Of a stretch of 64,000 nucleotides of DNA, positions 47,711 through 59,379 are shown one piece after another. The translations under genes were made by a program, and so were the position numbers. The notes beneath the pieces were generated by a model, which saw nothing but the letters and a program-made list of their open reading frames with translations, was not told the DNA's origin and searched no databases. The stretch lies in the NCBI GenBank assembly GCA_940337035.1, contig CALNHX010002824.1, positions 102,736-166,735 of the forward strand. Reading direction: 5' to 3'. This DNA is from Agriotes lineatus. Its lineage: Eukaryota; Arthropoda; Insecta; Coleoptera; Elateridae. Numbering within the stretch: the stretch's first letter is position 1; each line of letters opens with the position of its first letter.

Positions 47711-48669
47711 TTTTCGTCCGTTTGCATTAATACTGGAATTTTTAAAACTAAAATACAGTTTTGATCGATATAATGACACAATTTCAGACGCTTACTTATA
47801 AAATAAAAACCAAACATGTCAATCTCAGTGTTACAAATTAAAAAGACCGTCGTGCCATCAAACCTGCACCGATTTGTTGGAAAAACAAGATGCAGTTTTT
47901 ATACTTTTATGAAATTTGGTAGTACGAAATAGAGGAAATTATAACGATACGTTCAACTTGTGGATTTCGACAGTTGCCCTTTACAGCAAATATGAATACC
48001 GACGACGAGTTTTTATGTTTATCTCTTTCTTACTCAAGCAATACGTATTATCTTCTTGTTCATGTTATCGTATTCCGTGACGAACAATGCAAAATCGTCT
48101 CCAAAGATGTTTAAACGACCAAAGAGCTGAACGCCGACAGGCAGCGACCTGTTGGGCCAATTAAGGATGACAAATAAAAAGTTCGGGGCTATAATGTCTT
48201 TTGTAATTACGCATAGCAGCATAAAATTAATCATATTCTAGCATTTCAAATATGAAAAATGGATAATAGCCGTGGTTTTATAAATAATTTAATAATATTA
48301 TATAAGACCTTTTCATACTTAGTATTTCAAGAATATATTAAAATCAAATTTGTAACTCGTTTTTATATTTACGATGTGCCTTTACCTCTTATCGCCGACC
48401 GATCGGAAATTTCCATCTATATAGTAGGTAGGGACAATGAGAATTTCGTTAATCCATCCATATAGCAGGCACAAATTATAAAATAATTAATTATGCCACA
48501 TCCAATCGCAAAATCACTTTTTTAAAATTACTACCCCTCGTTTAACACTACAGGCTATGCAATTCCATTCTTATAAAACATATTTCTCAAAAAATAGTAT
48601 GTTTACAACAAGGAAGCTCGACGTCGAACCTGCACGCAACTGTTAAAGTTTTAATCGCATTCAAGTACG

Positions 48670-48748
48670 CTGTCTGGGTGGCTCAGTTGACCACGTCTTA
48701 GACTCGTAATACTGTGATTGCTGGTTCAAATTCAGCTGGGGTCCGACG
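48670..48748 (+). pseudogene. tRNA-like fossil (Thr-type), right arm
   Basis: Mirror of 41705-41783. The T-arm is intact and the anticodon region reads 'gactcgtaat' (possible CGT). The acceptor stem does not pair. Confidence 0.45.
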
Positions 48749-48808
48749 CAAATAGCTTTTTTAAATTAAATAAAAGCGAGAAAACAAAGATGGACGACAC
48801 CCCGGGAA

Positions 48809-49130
48809 GTTTAAATTCAAAAACTGGGACTTAGAAAAAGAAAAATTTAAAATTCAAATATTCTGCGAAATTAAAATTAAAAGGACAGCCGCGAGAAGTG
48901 CGGGCGCAGAAAACCAAGATGGCCGACACCCGGAAAGTTTAAATTCAAAAAATTGAACTTATAAAAAAATCTGAGAACCTTAAAATTCAAATATTCTGCG
49001 AAATTAAAATTAAAAGGACAGCCGCGAGAAGTGCTCGCGCAGAAAACCAAGATGGCCGACACCCGGGAAGTTTAAATTCAAAAAATTGAACTTAGAAAAA
49101 AATCTGAGAAATTTCAAATTCAAATATTCG
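48809..49130. repeat. Tandem 128-133-bp units, right arm only
   Basis: 'gtttaaattcaaaaa' starts at 48809, 48937 and 49070, each followed by 'ttcaaatattctgcg', 'aggacagccgcgagaagtg' and 'aagatggccgacacc'. The left arm has one unit, which explains the length difference. Confidence 0.85.
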
Positions 49131-49419
49131 CGCAAAAATTGAAAATGGCCGCCTCGTAATTCCGGAAGCAAATTAAAAATAACCGCCGCGTAATTTAATC
49201 AGTAGCACATATCAAACTTCATATGTGATTAATCAGTAGTACATATGAAGATTAATTAGAGCAAACCGCGAAATTAATTGGGTCAAACCGCGGAATTAAT
49301 TAGGTCAATCCGCGGATTTAATTAGGTCAATCAATTTAATTCGCGTTGACCTTTGACATAATCCAATTAGTGGTGCCTCCACTTCTACTACCCAACTCTC
49401 ATTCCTGTTCATTGTCTAC

Positions 49420-50340
49420 TACAAAGGGTTGGTATAATCAGTTTCGTAGGGTTCCTGCATTTTTGAAACACGAACTTCGTGAAGGTCGCCCAAAGGGTTC
49501 TGTTTTCTATAGAATTATTAAGGTTCTACGAAGCAAGATAGAGGAGGACCATCATGCTACTATTCACACCATTCAAGCAACTCTAAGAATTGGTGTCAAA
49601 GCAATTAGCACCGTCTTACATAATCATTTAAATGTAAGGAGAATTTGTGCTCATTGGGCGCCGTAGAATTTAATACCAGCCCAAAAATCAGATTACAATT
49701 TGTGCAAAATCGCTCTTAACGCTTTGCGCACGGATCGTCTAATTTGGTATACAATATGGTCATAGGTGAGAAAAGCTGGATTTATTTATATGATCCCAAG
49801 AAAAAACACCAATCAGCTGTTTGTATGTTTCTAAATGAGTGAGCTCTAGCAAAAGTCGTCCATAAAAAAGTCGAAACAAGAAAATTATCCCCACTTTCTT
49901 TGGTATTACTGGGAACATAGCAACTTTAGCGCTTGATGATCGTTGTACGATTAATTCTGATTGGTCTACTACGGTTTGCTTACCAGAAGTTCTTCAAAAC
50001 GTTCGCCAAAATTGGCTAAAAGGAAAAGTCCGTGTACACACTGCTGCTAGACTAATAGCGTATTTAAGCGAACAAAACCTTACATTGATGGGTCATTCGC
50101 CATTCAACCTAGACCTGGCACCTAATGATTTCTTTTTGTTAGCTCAAGTTGAAGACAAGCTGGGAAGAATGCGTTTTGCAACGGCCGGCAAAGCTTTGGT
50201 TGTATTTAAAAACGATGTAATTTGCACATCTTTAGAAACATGGATAAAATGTTTGAAAAACTTATTCTTTCGGATGCAGACATGTATAGACCATATATGT
50301 ATTACTTCTATATTGCTAGCGCTTATAAGTGGAGAGGTCA
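49420..50340 (+). mobile_element. Mariner remnant, heavily mutated
   Basis: Pieces in different frames match mariner transposase: an HTH part with Val-Leu-His-Asn-His-Leu-Asn-Val-Arg-Arg-Ile-Cys (about 49610-49650) and Leu-Ala-Pro-Asn-Asp-Phe-Phe-Leu (about 50117-50140). Many frameshifts and stops. Confidence 0.75.
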
Positions 50341-50429
50341 CAGCGTAAGTGAGACAGACAGCCAATTCTTGTACGTACTTGGTGAGCTGTGCGCAAGCGT
50401 TGTCTGCGCGGTGGGGAAGTGAACTTCAT

Positions 50430-52450
50430 GGTCAAGTTTAAAATTCGCTTCTAAAGGCGAATTCTCAGGCATGCGCACGAAACGCGTAGTACTCAGAGTG
50501 AGACTATGTCGGCGCCGTAATGTTTTCGCCCGTTCCCAAACCCTACTAGCAATATAAAAGTAATACGTATATGGTATAAACTGTAATGGAGAATAGTTTG
50601 CAAAGTTAAAATAAAACTCTTATTAATTACAAATGTGTTTTAGTTTGTTGGACTTAACACTAAGAGATCAGCCGTCGTATTGTATTGATAACTGTAGCCC
50701 TAGTTCTATGACGTCTTCATATTAATTTGACCATTCAACTCACCTGTCGTCTATCAAAAATTGACCAATAAATCAAAGAAGATTGTTTCAACTAAAGGAT
50801 GTGGAATACAGCCCAACCACATAAAGATAATTTTGCTTCGAACAACATATAGTACTTTTTCTTCAAATGTTTATAACCAATTATTTAAGAAATGTCAAAA
50901 AATTACTTTACATGATCAACTTTATCTGCCGCTGATGAACGGCAGATACAGTGTTTAGATGCCATGGCAATGAAGTAACAATTTAGCATCATCAATCAAG
51001 AAGCAGCGCTTCCTGGTATATTTATGTAATATTAGCATTAATTAATTGTGCCCTTATAAATCGTAGCTTCTGACTGGGACCATGTGCGATTTATTTATAC
51101 CTTGACTAATTTAAAGAATACCAAATAACAGGAATTACATTTATTCAACATGTACATTTGGAAAATAACTAAATAAATAATATTCATAACTATGTACTAG
51201 GTCAATTCTATTTGAATTAATTCTTTAGTTTGGTGTCGGGAAGGTAGGCAACCTCAAATGCCTCTGCATTCATCCGGGATCCCCGATATGGGCGGTCGCT
51301 ATTGTAAACAAACTCAATAATTATGGTTCGTTTTAATTACAAGGAATTAACTGAGACTATGATATCGTGACCATATATATAGCTATGTAAATAGATCTTT
51401 AGAAAGACTTCAACTTTCATGAAAGGGGCTACATGACAACATTTGTCATTCACGACGACGGTCGTCTTGAGGGCCACTAAATGAAAGGTGCTTTAGAACG
51501 ACAATGACGTCACAAATAAGCTAAAAGTATATAAACGCCGTTGGCGCCATCTCAGTTAACAAATTAACCTCTACGGATATACAGTAGAGGGACATAGTAA
51601 CATGTAACGGCAGCTCTTACAAATGATGGAATGCGTAAATTTGACGTCACTAATCAAATGTGATTTTATTCTAGGCCGTTTTAGGAGATATACCCCAAGT
51701 AGTTTGATCTAGATTATGTTGGAACAAATGAATGTTTTGATGATTTTTTCTTGTACTTCACAGTAAGTTAAATTATATTAATATACAAGGTTTCCAGTAT
51801 TATAACAAATTTAAATATACTCAAAAAGCCACGGCACGTTGCTAATTAGATACATCCCAATTACAGGAATTGTTGGTGACCCGATTGTTTAGTGCTCCAT
51901 GTACTGGTTTTGCATATGTGCGTTAAGTCAAATAAGGAACATTTTCAACATGTCCTTTACTTCATGTTGTCTTTACAACTATTGTTGTTATTTGACGGAT
52001 TAGATCTTTATTTTGTTGGACTTGAATCTATCATTAAAATGTTTGTTGAAGCCTTTCTTATACATACCATTCGCTGTTATTTTCATAACGCAGTATGATT
52101 TGTTGTCGTTTTAATAATTCGATGTTGGCATTAACTTACGTAGCCTTGGCGAACTCGACGCACATTTGAAAACAATTCCCAGAATTTAGCGATAACGTTC
52201 AGAACAGAAACATAATGCAATTTTAAACAGCTGATTGAAGATTATTCGGCTGAGCCAATATGTAGTTGTAATCTATCAGACGGATTTGGGCTCGTTTGTA
52301 CAGTTTAAAACGCATATTAAACAAATAGAAGATGCACAGTAATTTATTTGAATTTGCACAGTAAAAATAATAAACGTTCAGTAACAGCGACTTCCTTTAC
52401 CGGCTGGATATTTGAGGCTAGGTGTTGTGTTAATAATAAAGTGGGCTAAA
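50430..52450. other. Intergenic; one promoter-like stretch
   Basis: No gene supported. At 51505-51556 a CRE-like TGACGTCAC is followed by TATATAAAC and, 26 bases later, TCAGT, all in the + direction. This resembles an arthropod core promoter, possibly of a solo LTR or an undetected transcript, but nothing coding follows. Confidence 0.4.
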
Positions 52451-52478
52451 CAGCAGAAAATAGTAGATTATGTAATGA

Positions 52479-52575
52479 GGGAGAGAAATGCGTTATTTTG
52501 CTGAGGTGCAATTTCTGACTCGAGGGCGAAGCCCAAGAGTCAAAAACTGCACTGAAGCAAAATAGCATTCTCTCC
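52479..52575. repeat. Foldback hairpin (MITE-like)
   Basis: Arms 'ggagagaaatgcgttattttgct' and the near complement, with an inner 'gactcgagggcgaagcccaagagtc' stem. Confidence 0.6.
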
Positions 52576-52805
52576 GAGTTGCACATACTATTTTTTTTAC
52601 GTTGCAGAGAGATTTAAAACGAAAAACCTGTTTTTTAAACGTCATTTATTGACATTTATCGGTTGCAGGATATTAATCCCTTGTTTACATATACAAAAGT
52701 AGGCTGGTAACTAAATCATAACTGATTTGTACGGTAACAGTCCATTACCGTACATGGCAACCATAACCATACAGCAACCGATAAACTATTGAACAAATCA
52801 CGGAT

Positions 52806-52899
52806 GTTATGAATCATAACAGCCTCAGATGTTTTAAAATCCTCGCTCTGCGAGCTCGGATTTCAATACAACATCTGCGGCAGTTATGATACTCATAAC
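52806..52899. repeat. Foldback hairpin (MITE-like)
   Basis: 'ttatgaatcataac' and 'gttatgatactcataa' arms; the inner stem 'tcagatgtt...aacatctg' surrounds 'cgctctgcgagc'. Confidence 0.6.
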
Positions 52900-52994
52900 A
52901 TTCCTAGATATGTTAATAGCTATTTAGTTAGAATTACTTTAAAATTAGTAGCCTATGGTAAATTTTATAGTTGGTGGCATTGTAAGTCATTATG

Positions 52995-53105
52995 ACAAGA
53001 GCTCACAATTATGTAAAATTCGAGGTTAGCAGGTTAGATTTGGTGCCAAAACTGACGCAAAACCTAACCTGATAACCTCGAATTTGACATAATTGTGAGC
53101 TCTTG
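52995..53105. repeat. Near-perfect inverted repeat, arms about 42 bp
   Basis: 'caagagctcacaattatg' continuing through 'gaggttagcaggttag' is mirrored by 'ctaacctgataacctc' to 'gtgagctcttg', around a loop of about 25 bases. One of the cleanest hairpins in the window. Confidence 0.75.
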
Positions 53106-53109
53106 TTGC

Positions 53110-53590
53110 GCAGTCATAATAAAAACTCCCTAGCGACCTTTCTCCTCTCTAGGGAGTAATTCATTATTTCCCTCACTATTTTGGTATCGTAGAAACCGTG
53201 TTTTGCTCCCAGACGTGAAAAAATATAATTCTGGAAAACGAGACAGACGGTACAAGTAATGACAATAATAGCTTCATTATTCCTGCTGGTTATGCGACTC
53301 ATGTAGAAGAATTTGGTGCGACAAAAAAAGCTGGCCTAGATTTCTTTTCATTTGATGAGTTTAAATCTGTGATGTTCAAAATTTGGAGAAGAGTTTTGCC
53401 TAAAGATAAAAATAAGGGCTTGATGGCCATTGTGACTGTCCAGCATTCCTAAAAATAATGATATGCAAACACATCGTTGTACTAGCAATAAGACTGAAAA
53501 CAGTAAGCCCACCTCCAAAAGCAAAAACCATGCCAATAGGACAAAAACGACGCAGAGGTCGTCCAACGAAAGTCAAGAGAGCTTTGCTGC
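53110..53590. other. Possible transposase C-terminal remnant
   Basis: Around 53500-53590 on the + strand a frame ends in Gly-Gln-Lys-Arg-Arg-Arg-Gly-Arg-Pro-Thr-Lys, an AT-hook-like tail seen at the end of some MULE-type transposases. The rest is too degraded to identify. Confidence 0.3.
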
Positions 53591-53766
53591 TCTAATAATA
53601 TAATGTTATATATTTACGTACTAGCGGAAAATATTTAAATTTTTATTCTTGTATTTTAAGAGTGTATTTTATTTTTGTAACTTTTTTATAAAAATTAATA
53701 TACAAGCTTGTATCGTGTTTGTCGTTTCTTCATCTTTTGATAATGACTTCATTGGAAGTATATATA

Positions 53767-54007
53767 CAGTGTGTCCCGCAGAGTATCAGACATAGGGCAA
53801 TTAACATTGAGAAATTGTGAAAAGATCAACTATTGCTGTGTGCGCATCGAGGTACGCGATTAGTTAAAAATGCAAACAATTTGTATTAATTTGACGTTTG
53901 TCATTTTTGACCAGTCACGTACCGCGATGGCTACACAGCAATAGTTGATCGCCCAATAATTTTTCAATGTTAATTTGGCTATGTCTGATAGTTGGTGAGA
54001 AACACTG
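53767..54007. mobile_element. MITE, 241 bp, TA target
   Basis: Terminal CAGTGTGTC / GAAACACTG inverted ends flanked by TA. Most of the sequence folds on itself ('gatcaactattgctgtg' and 'cacagcaatagttgatc'). Confidence 0.8.
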
Positions 54008-55934
54008 TAGACATTCTATGCAATCCAGGTTAACTGCAGTAACATTCTGGCGAGTGTTTTGATAAATACCTATGTAATAATATATAAATAATATTCCTTT
54101 CAATACCTACTATTTTGGTGACCATTTATTTTATGTATCATATATTATTTTTACTGAATATATTTTATTTTACTAAACATTTTTTTAGATTGCGGTCTCT
54201 TTATTTTATTTACTAGAAATAAGGTTTTTTTACTGAACAAAATTACTTGTTTTTAATATAATAATGCCCATTTAATTTGTTGCCTTGCTTTATTCTAGAT
54301 CTAGTGATGTACTTGGTGATTTATAAGAAGACAATTTATTTGCGATTATTTACATTAGTTAAATCACCTGAAATTTTCCAATAAATTTAACTGCGTCGAC
54401 TTTCTAATCTTATAATATTGAATACAGTCCATAGCTTACCGTTCTAACATAATGATAATCAGGGTATCGTTCATATTTCGTAAAGTATATAAATCGAAAA
54501 ATATTCTTTCGAATCTTTTTTATTCCGTTTGACTGATAATTGAAACATAGATTCCAAATAATAAAGGCATATTCTAATTTCGGTCAGACTAGTGTTTCAT
54601 ATAATTTTGTTAATGTACCAATATTATTGAATCTATTATGGGTCTTATAATAAATACCAAAGTTCGGAAAACTATGTTAGACAACATTTTCAGGAAATTG
54701 AAAATATATCTATATATTTCACCGTAAATAAATTGGATTTAAGGGAGCCTAGTCCATAACGTCAGCAATGCAAAACACGATATAACCAACTGCAAAATTT
54801 TGAAAGGGGGTCTTGAATAGAAAATGTTACACAAAAATGGGAAATCTTTTAATTACAACAAAATAGAAATTGCAATACAAGAACTTGAATTTACAAAATC
54901 AAAATGAAAATTATACAAGATTATCAAGGTCATGGAGTATAAATTCAAAAAGGGTAGTAATAGGAAGATGTTATGACTCAAAATGGATTAAAAGCAAGGA
55001 AATACGTTTTACGAAATATTTGGTATTTTAAAATTCTGTTAAAAACATAATCTTGTCTTTCTCGACGAGTTTTTTTATTTTGGTCAGTTGTTGATTGACA
55101 ATTGAGGGTTTCTGTTTATACCAAAAAATGTGTCTTAGAAAAGTGTCTCAACATTGTAAAACTCTAGAAGAGGTCACATTAGGTATTATAGAGTTATTGA
55201 GGAACTTTGAAATTGACAAATTTTGGTATTTTCAAATTATCTCAAAATTTAAAAAAGTTGGGGTGAAGTTGAAATGACATTTGTCACGAGCATTGAATTC
55301 TGAAAAACATTTCCCATTTAACCGTTTCTATATCTCTTTTAATAACCGCGATACCAATGGTGAGCATCGAAATCATAATTTGATGTCAGTTGTAATGCTT
55401 TCAACACAGATTTAAGATAAAATTAATTCCTTTAGCTAAAATCTTGATAAAGCAGTCGTGTTAATACACAGACATTTTAGCCAAATTCAATGTTCTGAAA
55501 ATAACGTTGAAAAAGACCAGCAAACTGAAATATATACCGGGTTGTAATCGTTTCCATTTCTGATCTCCACACAGTCAAAAAAATAGTTATAGCTAAAAAC
55601 TTGATAGAGTAGATGTTTTAATCAAATTCGATTGTCTGGAAATGTTTTCCTAGCAAATAGTATCGTTTTAAGACAACATTGTGACTTTAAGACGACATTG
55701 TGGCTTTATAATGATCGTATCGAAAACATGGATTCCATATCTATGTTCATTGTTCACGATTGCGCTTCAAATGCTGTTAACGTGTATATTCGGTCGTATT
55801 ATGAAATTACTCCATAATAAAATTAACTGGTTTACGGGTTGCATGTATTGTGGACAGTTGTTCCTAGGGAATTTCTGTTTGTACTAAAGCGCGACAGAAA
55901 AATGTACTAAAAGTTAACGAAAATGTACTAAATA
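54008..55934. other. Intergenic, nothing recognised
   Basis: AT-rich without a supportable gene. Confidence 0.4.
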
Positions 55935-56428
55935 CCACCTATACAGGGTGTCCCAGATAAGAGCAACTACATGGGGATTTCGGAAACGGCAAGAGATACA
56001 GGGTGGCTTAAATGAGAGAAAAGTTGCGCTATTCTGAGCCCAGTCAGATGCTGTATCGAAATTAAAAATATCTACAGGGGTTTTTAAAATATCGAGCAAA
56101 AACAAAAAATTGTGGTTTTCGAAAAATTGCAATATCGTCGCCATCTTGTAAACAAATTTAATAAAATTTGGTAATTTTGTATTAGCGACTACGGCCAATC
56201 GAATGACGTTAACGAATTTTTTCTAGGCCTTCTAGATTTTTTGCAACCATAGCCAACTTTGTTATTTCTTATGGCCGCCATATTGGATTTATACGTCATT
56301 AAATAGCGCATAAAAATACCTTTTCAACCATGTATAACAGACCTATCTTTAGATGACGGAAAGTTAAATTTATTAAAAAAACAGTTTTTCACTTAGTTGG
56401 CTGTGAAACAAATGCCGCAGTTGTGTTT
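55935..56428 (+). repeat. Left terminal inverted repeat, 494 bp
   Basis: Matches the inverse of 57690-58183 from 'ccacctatacagggtg' to 'ttgtgttt', with only scattered differences. Confidence 0.88.
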
Positions 56429-56553
56429 TCTTAAAAATGTCTTTAAAAAATAATCTTTTATTTATGATACTAAAGTTAACAACTAATACATTATTTATGA
56501 TTAAACTCACAACCAAAAAAAAAACCGATGACAGAGCGTTGAATTAAAATAAA

Positions 56554-57606
56554 TTAAATTAAATGTTCGAAAATTCCACCGTTGTTATTAATGCACGTCA
56601 TGCATCGATGAATTAGAGACATACATGCATCTTTAACCATTTGTCCAGGCATTTCTTCAATGGTTTGAACAACGGCTGCCTCAAGTTCTTCTACTGTATT
56701 ATAAGGAGTACAATAAACTTTATCCTTTAAATATCCCCAAAGGCAAAAATCAATTGGCGTAAGGTCCGGCGAGCGAGCAGGCCAGGCAACCGGACCTCGA
56801 TTTCCTATCCAGTTATTTCCATGTTGCTGATTCAAATAGTCAGTTATGATTCTTGCATTATGTGGAGGTGCTCCGTCTTGCTGGAACCACATGTTTGCTA
56901 CATCTTGAAGAGGCAAATTTTCTAAAGTTTGGTCGACGTAATTTTGTAATATTTCAAGATATCGAGGTGCAATCAAATTATTATGAAAAATGTTAAATAG
57001 TACGTGTCCGTTTATGACTCCTAGCCATACATTAAAACCCCACTTAACTTGATGACGCACCTCACGATGTAAGAACGGATTTTGATCGGCCCAGTACACG
57101 TTGTTGTGTCTGTTAAATACCCCGCAGTTTGTAAATCTGCTTTCATCAGACCACAGAACCTTAAGCGGAAATTGAGGATTTTCTTGGCATTTTTCTAAGA
57201 ACCAATTGCAAAACGATATTCTCCTTTCTAAGTCACCATCTCGGAGTCCTTGACTAATATGTTCTACATATGGACGATACTTGTATTTTTTGAGAATTCT
57301 CTGAGCAGTTGATTTAGGCACTCCAACATTATTTTCCATTTGACGAAGGGAGGTACGAGGATTGTCGATAACACTTTGCAAAACAAGATTTTCCATATTT
57401 TCATTTCCCACTCTATTTCGATTGTGTTTTTTAAAGGAACCATAAGTAAGTAAATTATTTCTAAGCATTCTGAAGATCGACAAACCTGGTTGCCGTCTTT
57501 CTGGATATCGCTGAAAGTACATATCTTGAGCTCGTTCAGCGTTCCTCCGGCACAAAATGAAACAATCATACATATCCACTTTTTCCCGATTTGAATACCT
57601 TTCCAT
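56554..57606 (-). CDS. Tc1/mariner-superfamily transposase, intact
   Basis: A 350-residue transposase from the ATG at 57606. It has an N-terminal helix-turn-helix part with Arg-Tyr-Pro-Glu-Arg-Arg, a second HTH with Val-Pro-Lys-Ser-Thr-Ala-Gln-Arg-Ile-Leu, and the DDE core: Trp-Ser-Asp-Glu-Ser, Gln-Gln-Asp-Gly-Ala-Pro-Pro-His and Pro-Asp-Leu-Thr-Pro-Ile-Asp-Phe-x-Leu-Trp-Gly. By my count 41 residues separate the second and third catalytic Asp, so a DD41D type, not the DD34D of classical mariner. No stops. It should cut and paste the element through its long terminal repeats. Confidence 0.9.
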   Translation of the reverse strand: MERYSNREKVDMYDCFILCRRNAERAQDMYFQRYPERRQPGLSIFRMLRNNLLTYGSFKKHNRNRVGNENMENLVLQSVIDNPRTSLRQMENNVGVPKSTAQRILKKYKYRPYVEHISQGLRDGDLERRISFCNWFLEKCQENPQFPLKVLWSDESRFTNCGVFNRHNNVYWADQNPFLHREVRHQVKWGFNVWLGVINGHVLFNIFHNNLIAPRYLEILQNYVDQTLENLPLQDVANMWFQQDGAPPHNARIITDYLNQQHGNNWIGNRGPVAWPARSPDLTPIDFCLWGYLKDKVYCTPYNTVEELEAAVVQTIEEMPGQMVKDACMSLIHRCMTCINNNGGIFEHLI

Positions 57607-57689
57607 ATTAAATATAAAAATTAAACTCTTAACAGATAGAACCAAATAAATAACAATGTTTTGACAGATAGGTACATAGCTATGACAAC

Positions 57690-58183
57690 AAACACAATTG
57701 CGGTATTTGTTTCACAGCCAACTAAGTGAAACACCGTTTTTTAAATAAATTTTACTTTCCGTCATCTAAAGATAGGCCTGTTATACATGGTTGAAAAGGT
57801 ATTTTTATGCGCTATTTAATGACGTATAAATCCAATATGGCGCCCATAAGAAATAACAAAGTTGGCTATGGTTGCAAAAAATCTAGAAGGCCTAGAAAAA
57901 ATTCGTTAACGTCATTCGATTGGCCGTAGTCGCTAATACAAAATTACCAAATTTTATTAAATTTGTTTACAAGATGGCGACGATATTGCAATTTTTCGAA
58001 AACCACAATTTTTTGTTTTTGCTCGATATTTTAAAAACCCCTGTAGATATTTTTAATTTCGATACAGCATCTGACTGGGCTCAGAATAGCGCAACTTTTC
58101 TCTCATTTAAGCCACCCTGTATCTCTTGCCGTTTCCGAAATCCCCATGTAGTTGCTCTTATCTGGGACACCCTGTATAGGTGG
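57690..58183 (-). repeat. Right terminal inverted repeat, 494 bp
   Basis: Inverse partner of 55935-56428. Confidence 0.88.
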
Positions 58184-58242
58184 GTAATTCAAAATTTAAA
58201 CATGCTCCTTTCGTATTTAGAGAATCGACTACTTTATTATAT

Positions 58243-58887
58243 AGGGTGTTCCTAAATGTCATGTCAATATCGAAGAAGATAATTTCTTGGCTTATTTTTT
58301 GACTGAAAGTCCGTATAAATGTGTGTCCTAAGTTATTTTGTTTTCGAGATACAGGGTGTCAAAGTTCTTATTAAACATTAGGTTTTTGTTGTACACCACT
58401 GGTTTTTTATAGGTGTTTTTTTAGAATAACCAAATGAAAATACAACTTTTTTTTATCTTTGACCTTCTTTCGTATCTCGCTTTGTTTTCGAGAAAAAAAA
58501 AATAAAACCATTTTATTGCATCTCCCTGGAGCACATGAAAATTATCAAAATGAAATGGTTTTAATTTTTTTTCTCGATAACGGTCGCAGATAAGAAAAAA
58601 CTACAAGAAACCAAAACGTTTCTGAACAAAACTGGAAATTCATTTTGTATTTTAGAATCTACCAACCAGCGGCGTCCTACAGCGTAACCTATATTCCAAA
58701 TTTGAGTTAAATATATCAAAAACTGCAGGAGTTATAAAGAAAAAACTAAAAAATCTTCAAATTTCAACACCTTGTAGATCGGCAACAAAGTGTTTTCGGA
58801 CTTATGTTTATATGAAATTTTATTAGACATTAAATAAGCCAAAGAATTGCCCCTTTCCGTATGTGCATGACATTTAGGAACACCCTG
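58243..58887. mobile_element. MITE, about 645 bp
   Basis: Ends AGGGTGTTCCTAAATGTCATG and its complement (CATGACATTTAGGAACACCCT), flanked by TA-rich bases. It starts only about 60 bases from the transposon at 55935-58183. No coding capacity. Confidence 0.8.
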
Positions 58888-59379
58888 TATAAAGATGCAA
58901 AACAAAACAAGAATGAACGCATGGCAGTTGCGTACAGCGTAGCTATTCCATATGACAGAAATAACTCTGAACTGCGTCAGACCGTCACCGCTATGCATCT
59001 CGCATTCGCGGAAAGGGTATTCCCCGAGACGACGACCTGAGCACGTAAAAATTCCTAACAAAGCGCTGCATTTTTATTGTTTTATTTTTTTAAAACTGTC
59101 TCTTTTAAAAACGTATGTAAGATACAGAATATTTTATTGAAAATTAAGTACAAAAAATAACAAAAGACAAGTGGAACATGTATACACATATGATGCTCGT
59201 GTCTTATTCATACGCATACTGCCAAGCAACGCATAGGGGCTGCCCTCAGACCCAACGACCATTTATCTGAAATCATACAAAGCAACGAAAATCAACATGA
59301 ACCGAATTCTTATGGTACAACAACTCTCATTCTTAAAATCATTCGTACATTTGGCCTAGTAAACTGAAACCTCATAAAT
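58888..59379. other. Short intergenic stretch
   Basis: Nothing recognised. Confidence 0.4.

Larger units (their letters stand above)
41405..49345. mobile_element. Giant palindromic element, about 7.9 kb
   Basis: Two long inverted arms (about 41405-45209 and 45244-49345) match over nearly their whole length around a short loop at about 45210-45243. The outer ends carry tandem 'aattaattccgcggtttgacc' units. Each arm holds, from the centre outward, a tRNA-Leu(UAA), an outward-directed unknown gene, a tract of internal repeats, and a tRNA-Thr-like fossil. Few differences separate the arms. I see no transposase. It could be an inverted dimer of a roughly 4-kb linear element or a foldback transposon. 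The target duplication is not clear. Confidence 0.8.
45244..49345 (-). repeat. Right arm of giant inverted repeat
   Basis: About 260 bp longer than the left arm because of the tandem segment at 48809-49130, and it has one more terminal 'ccgcgg' unit. Confidence 0.85.
55935..58183 (-). mobile_element. Tc1/mariner-type transposon, apparently complete (2,249 bp)
   Basis: Inverted repeats of 494 bp (55935-56428 and 57690-58183) flank one transposase gene on the - strand. The ends read CCACCTATACAGGGTG; the mobile end may be the inner CAGGGTGTCCC with a TA target. The arms are nearly identical and the transposase is open, so recent activity is likely. Confidence 0.88.
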
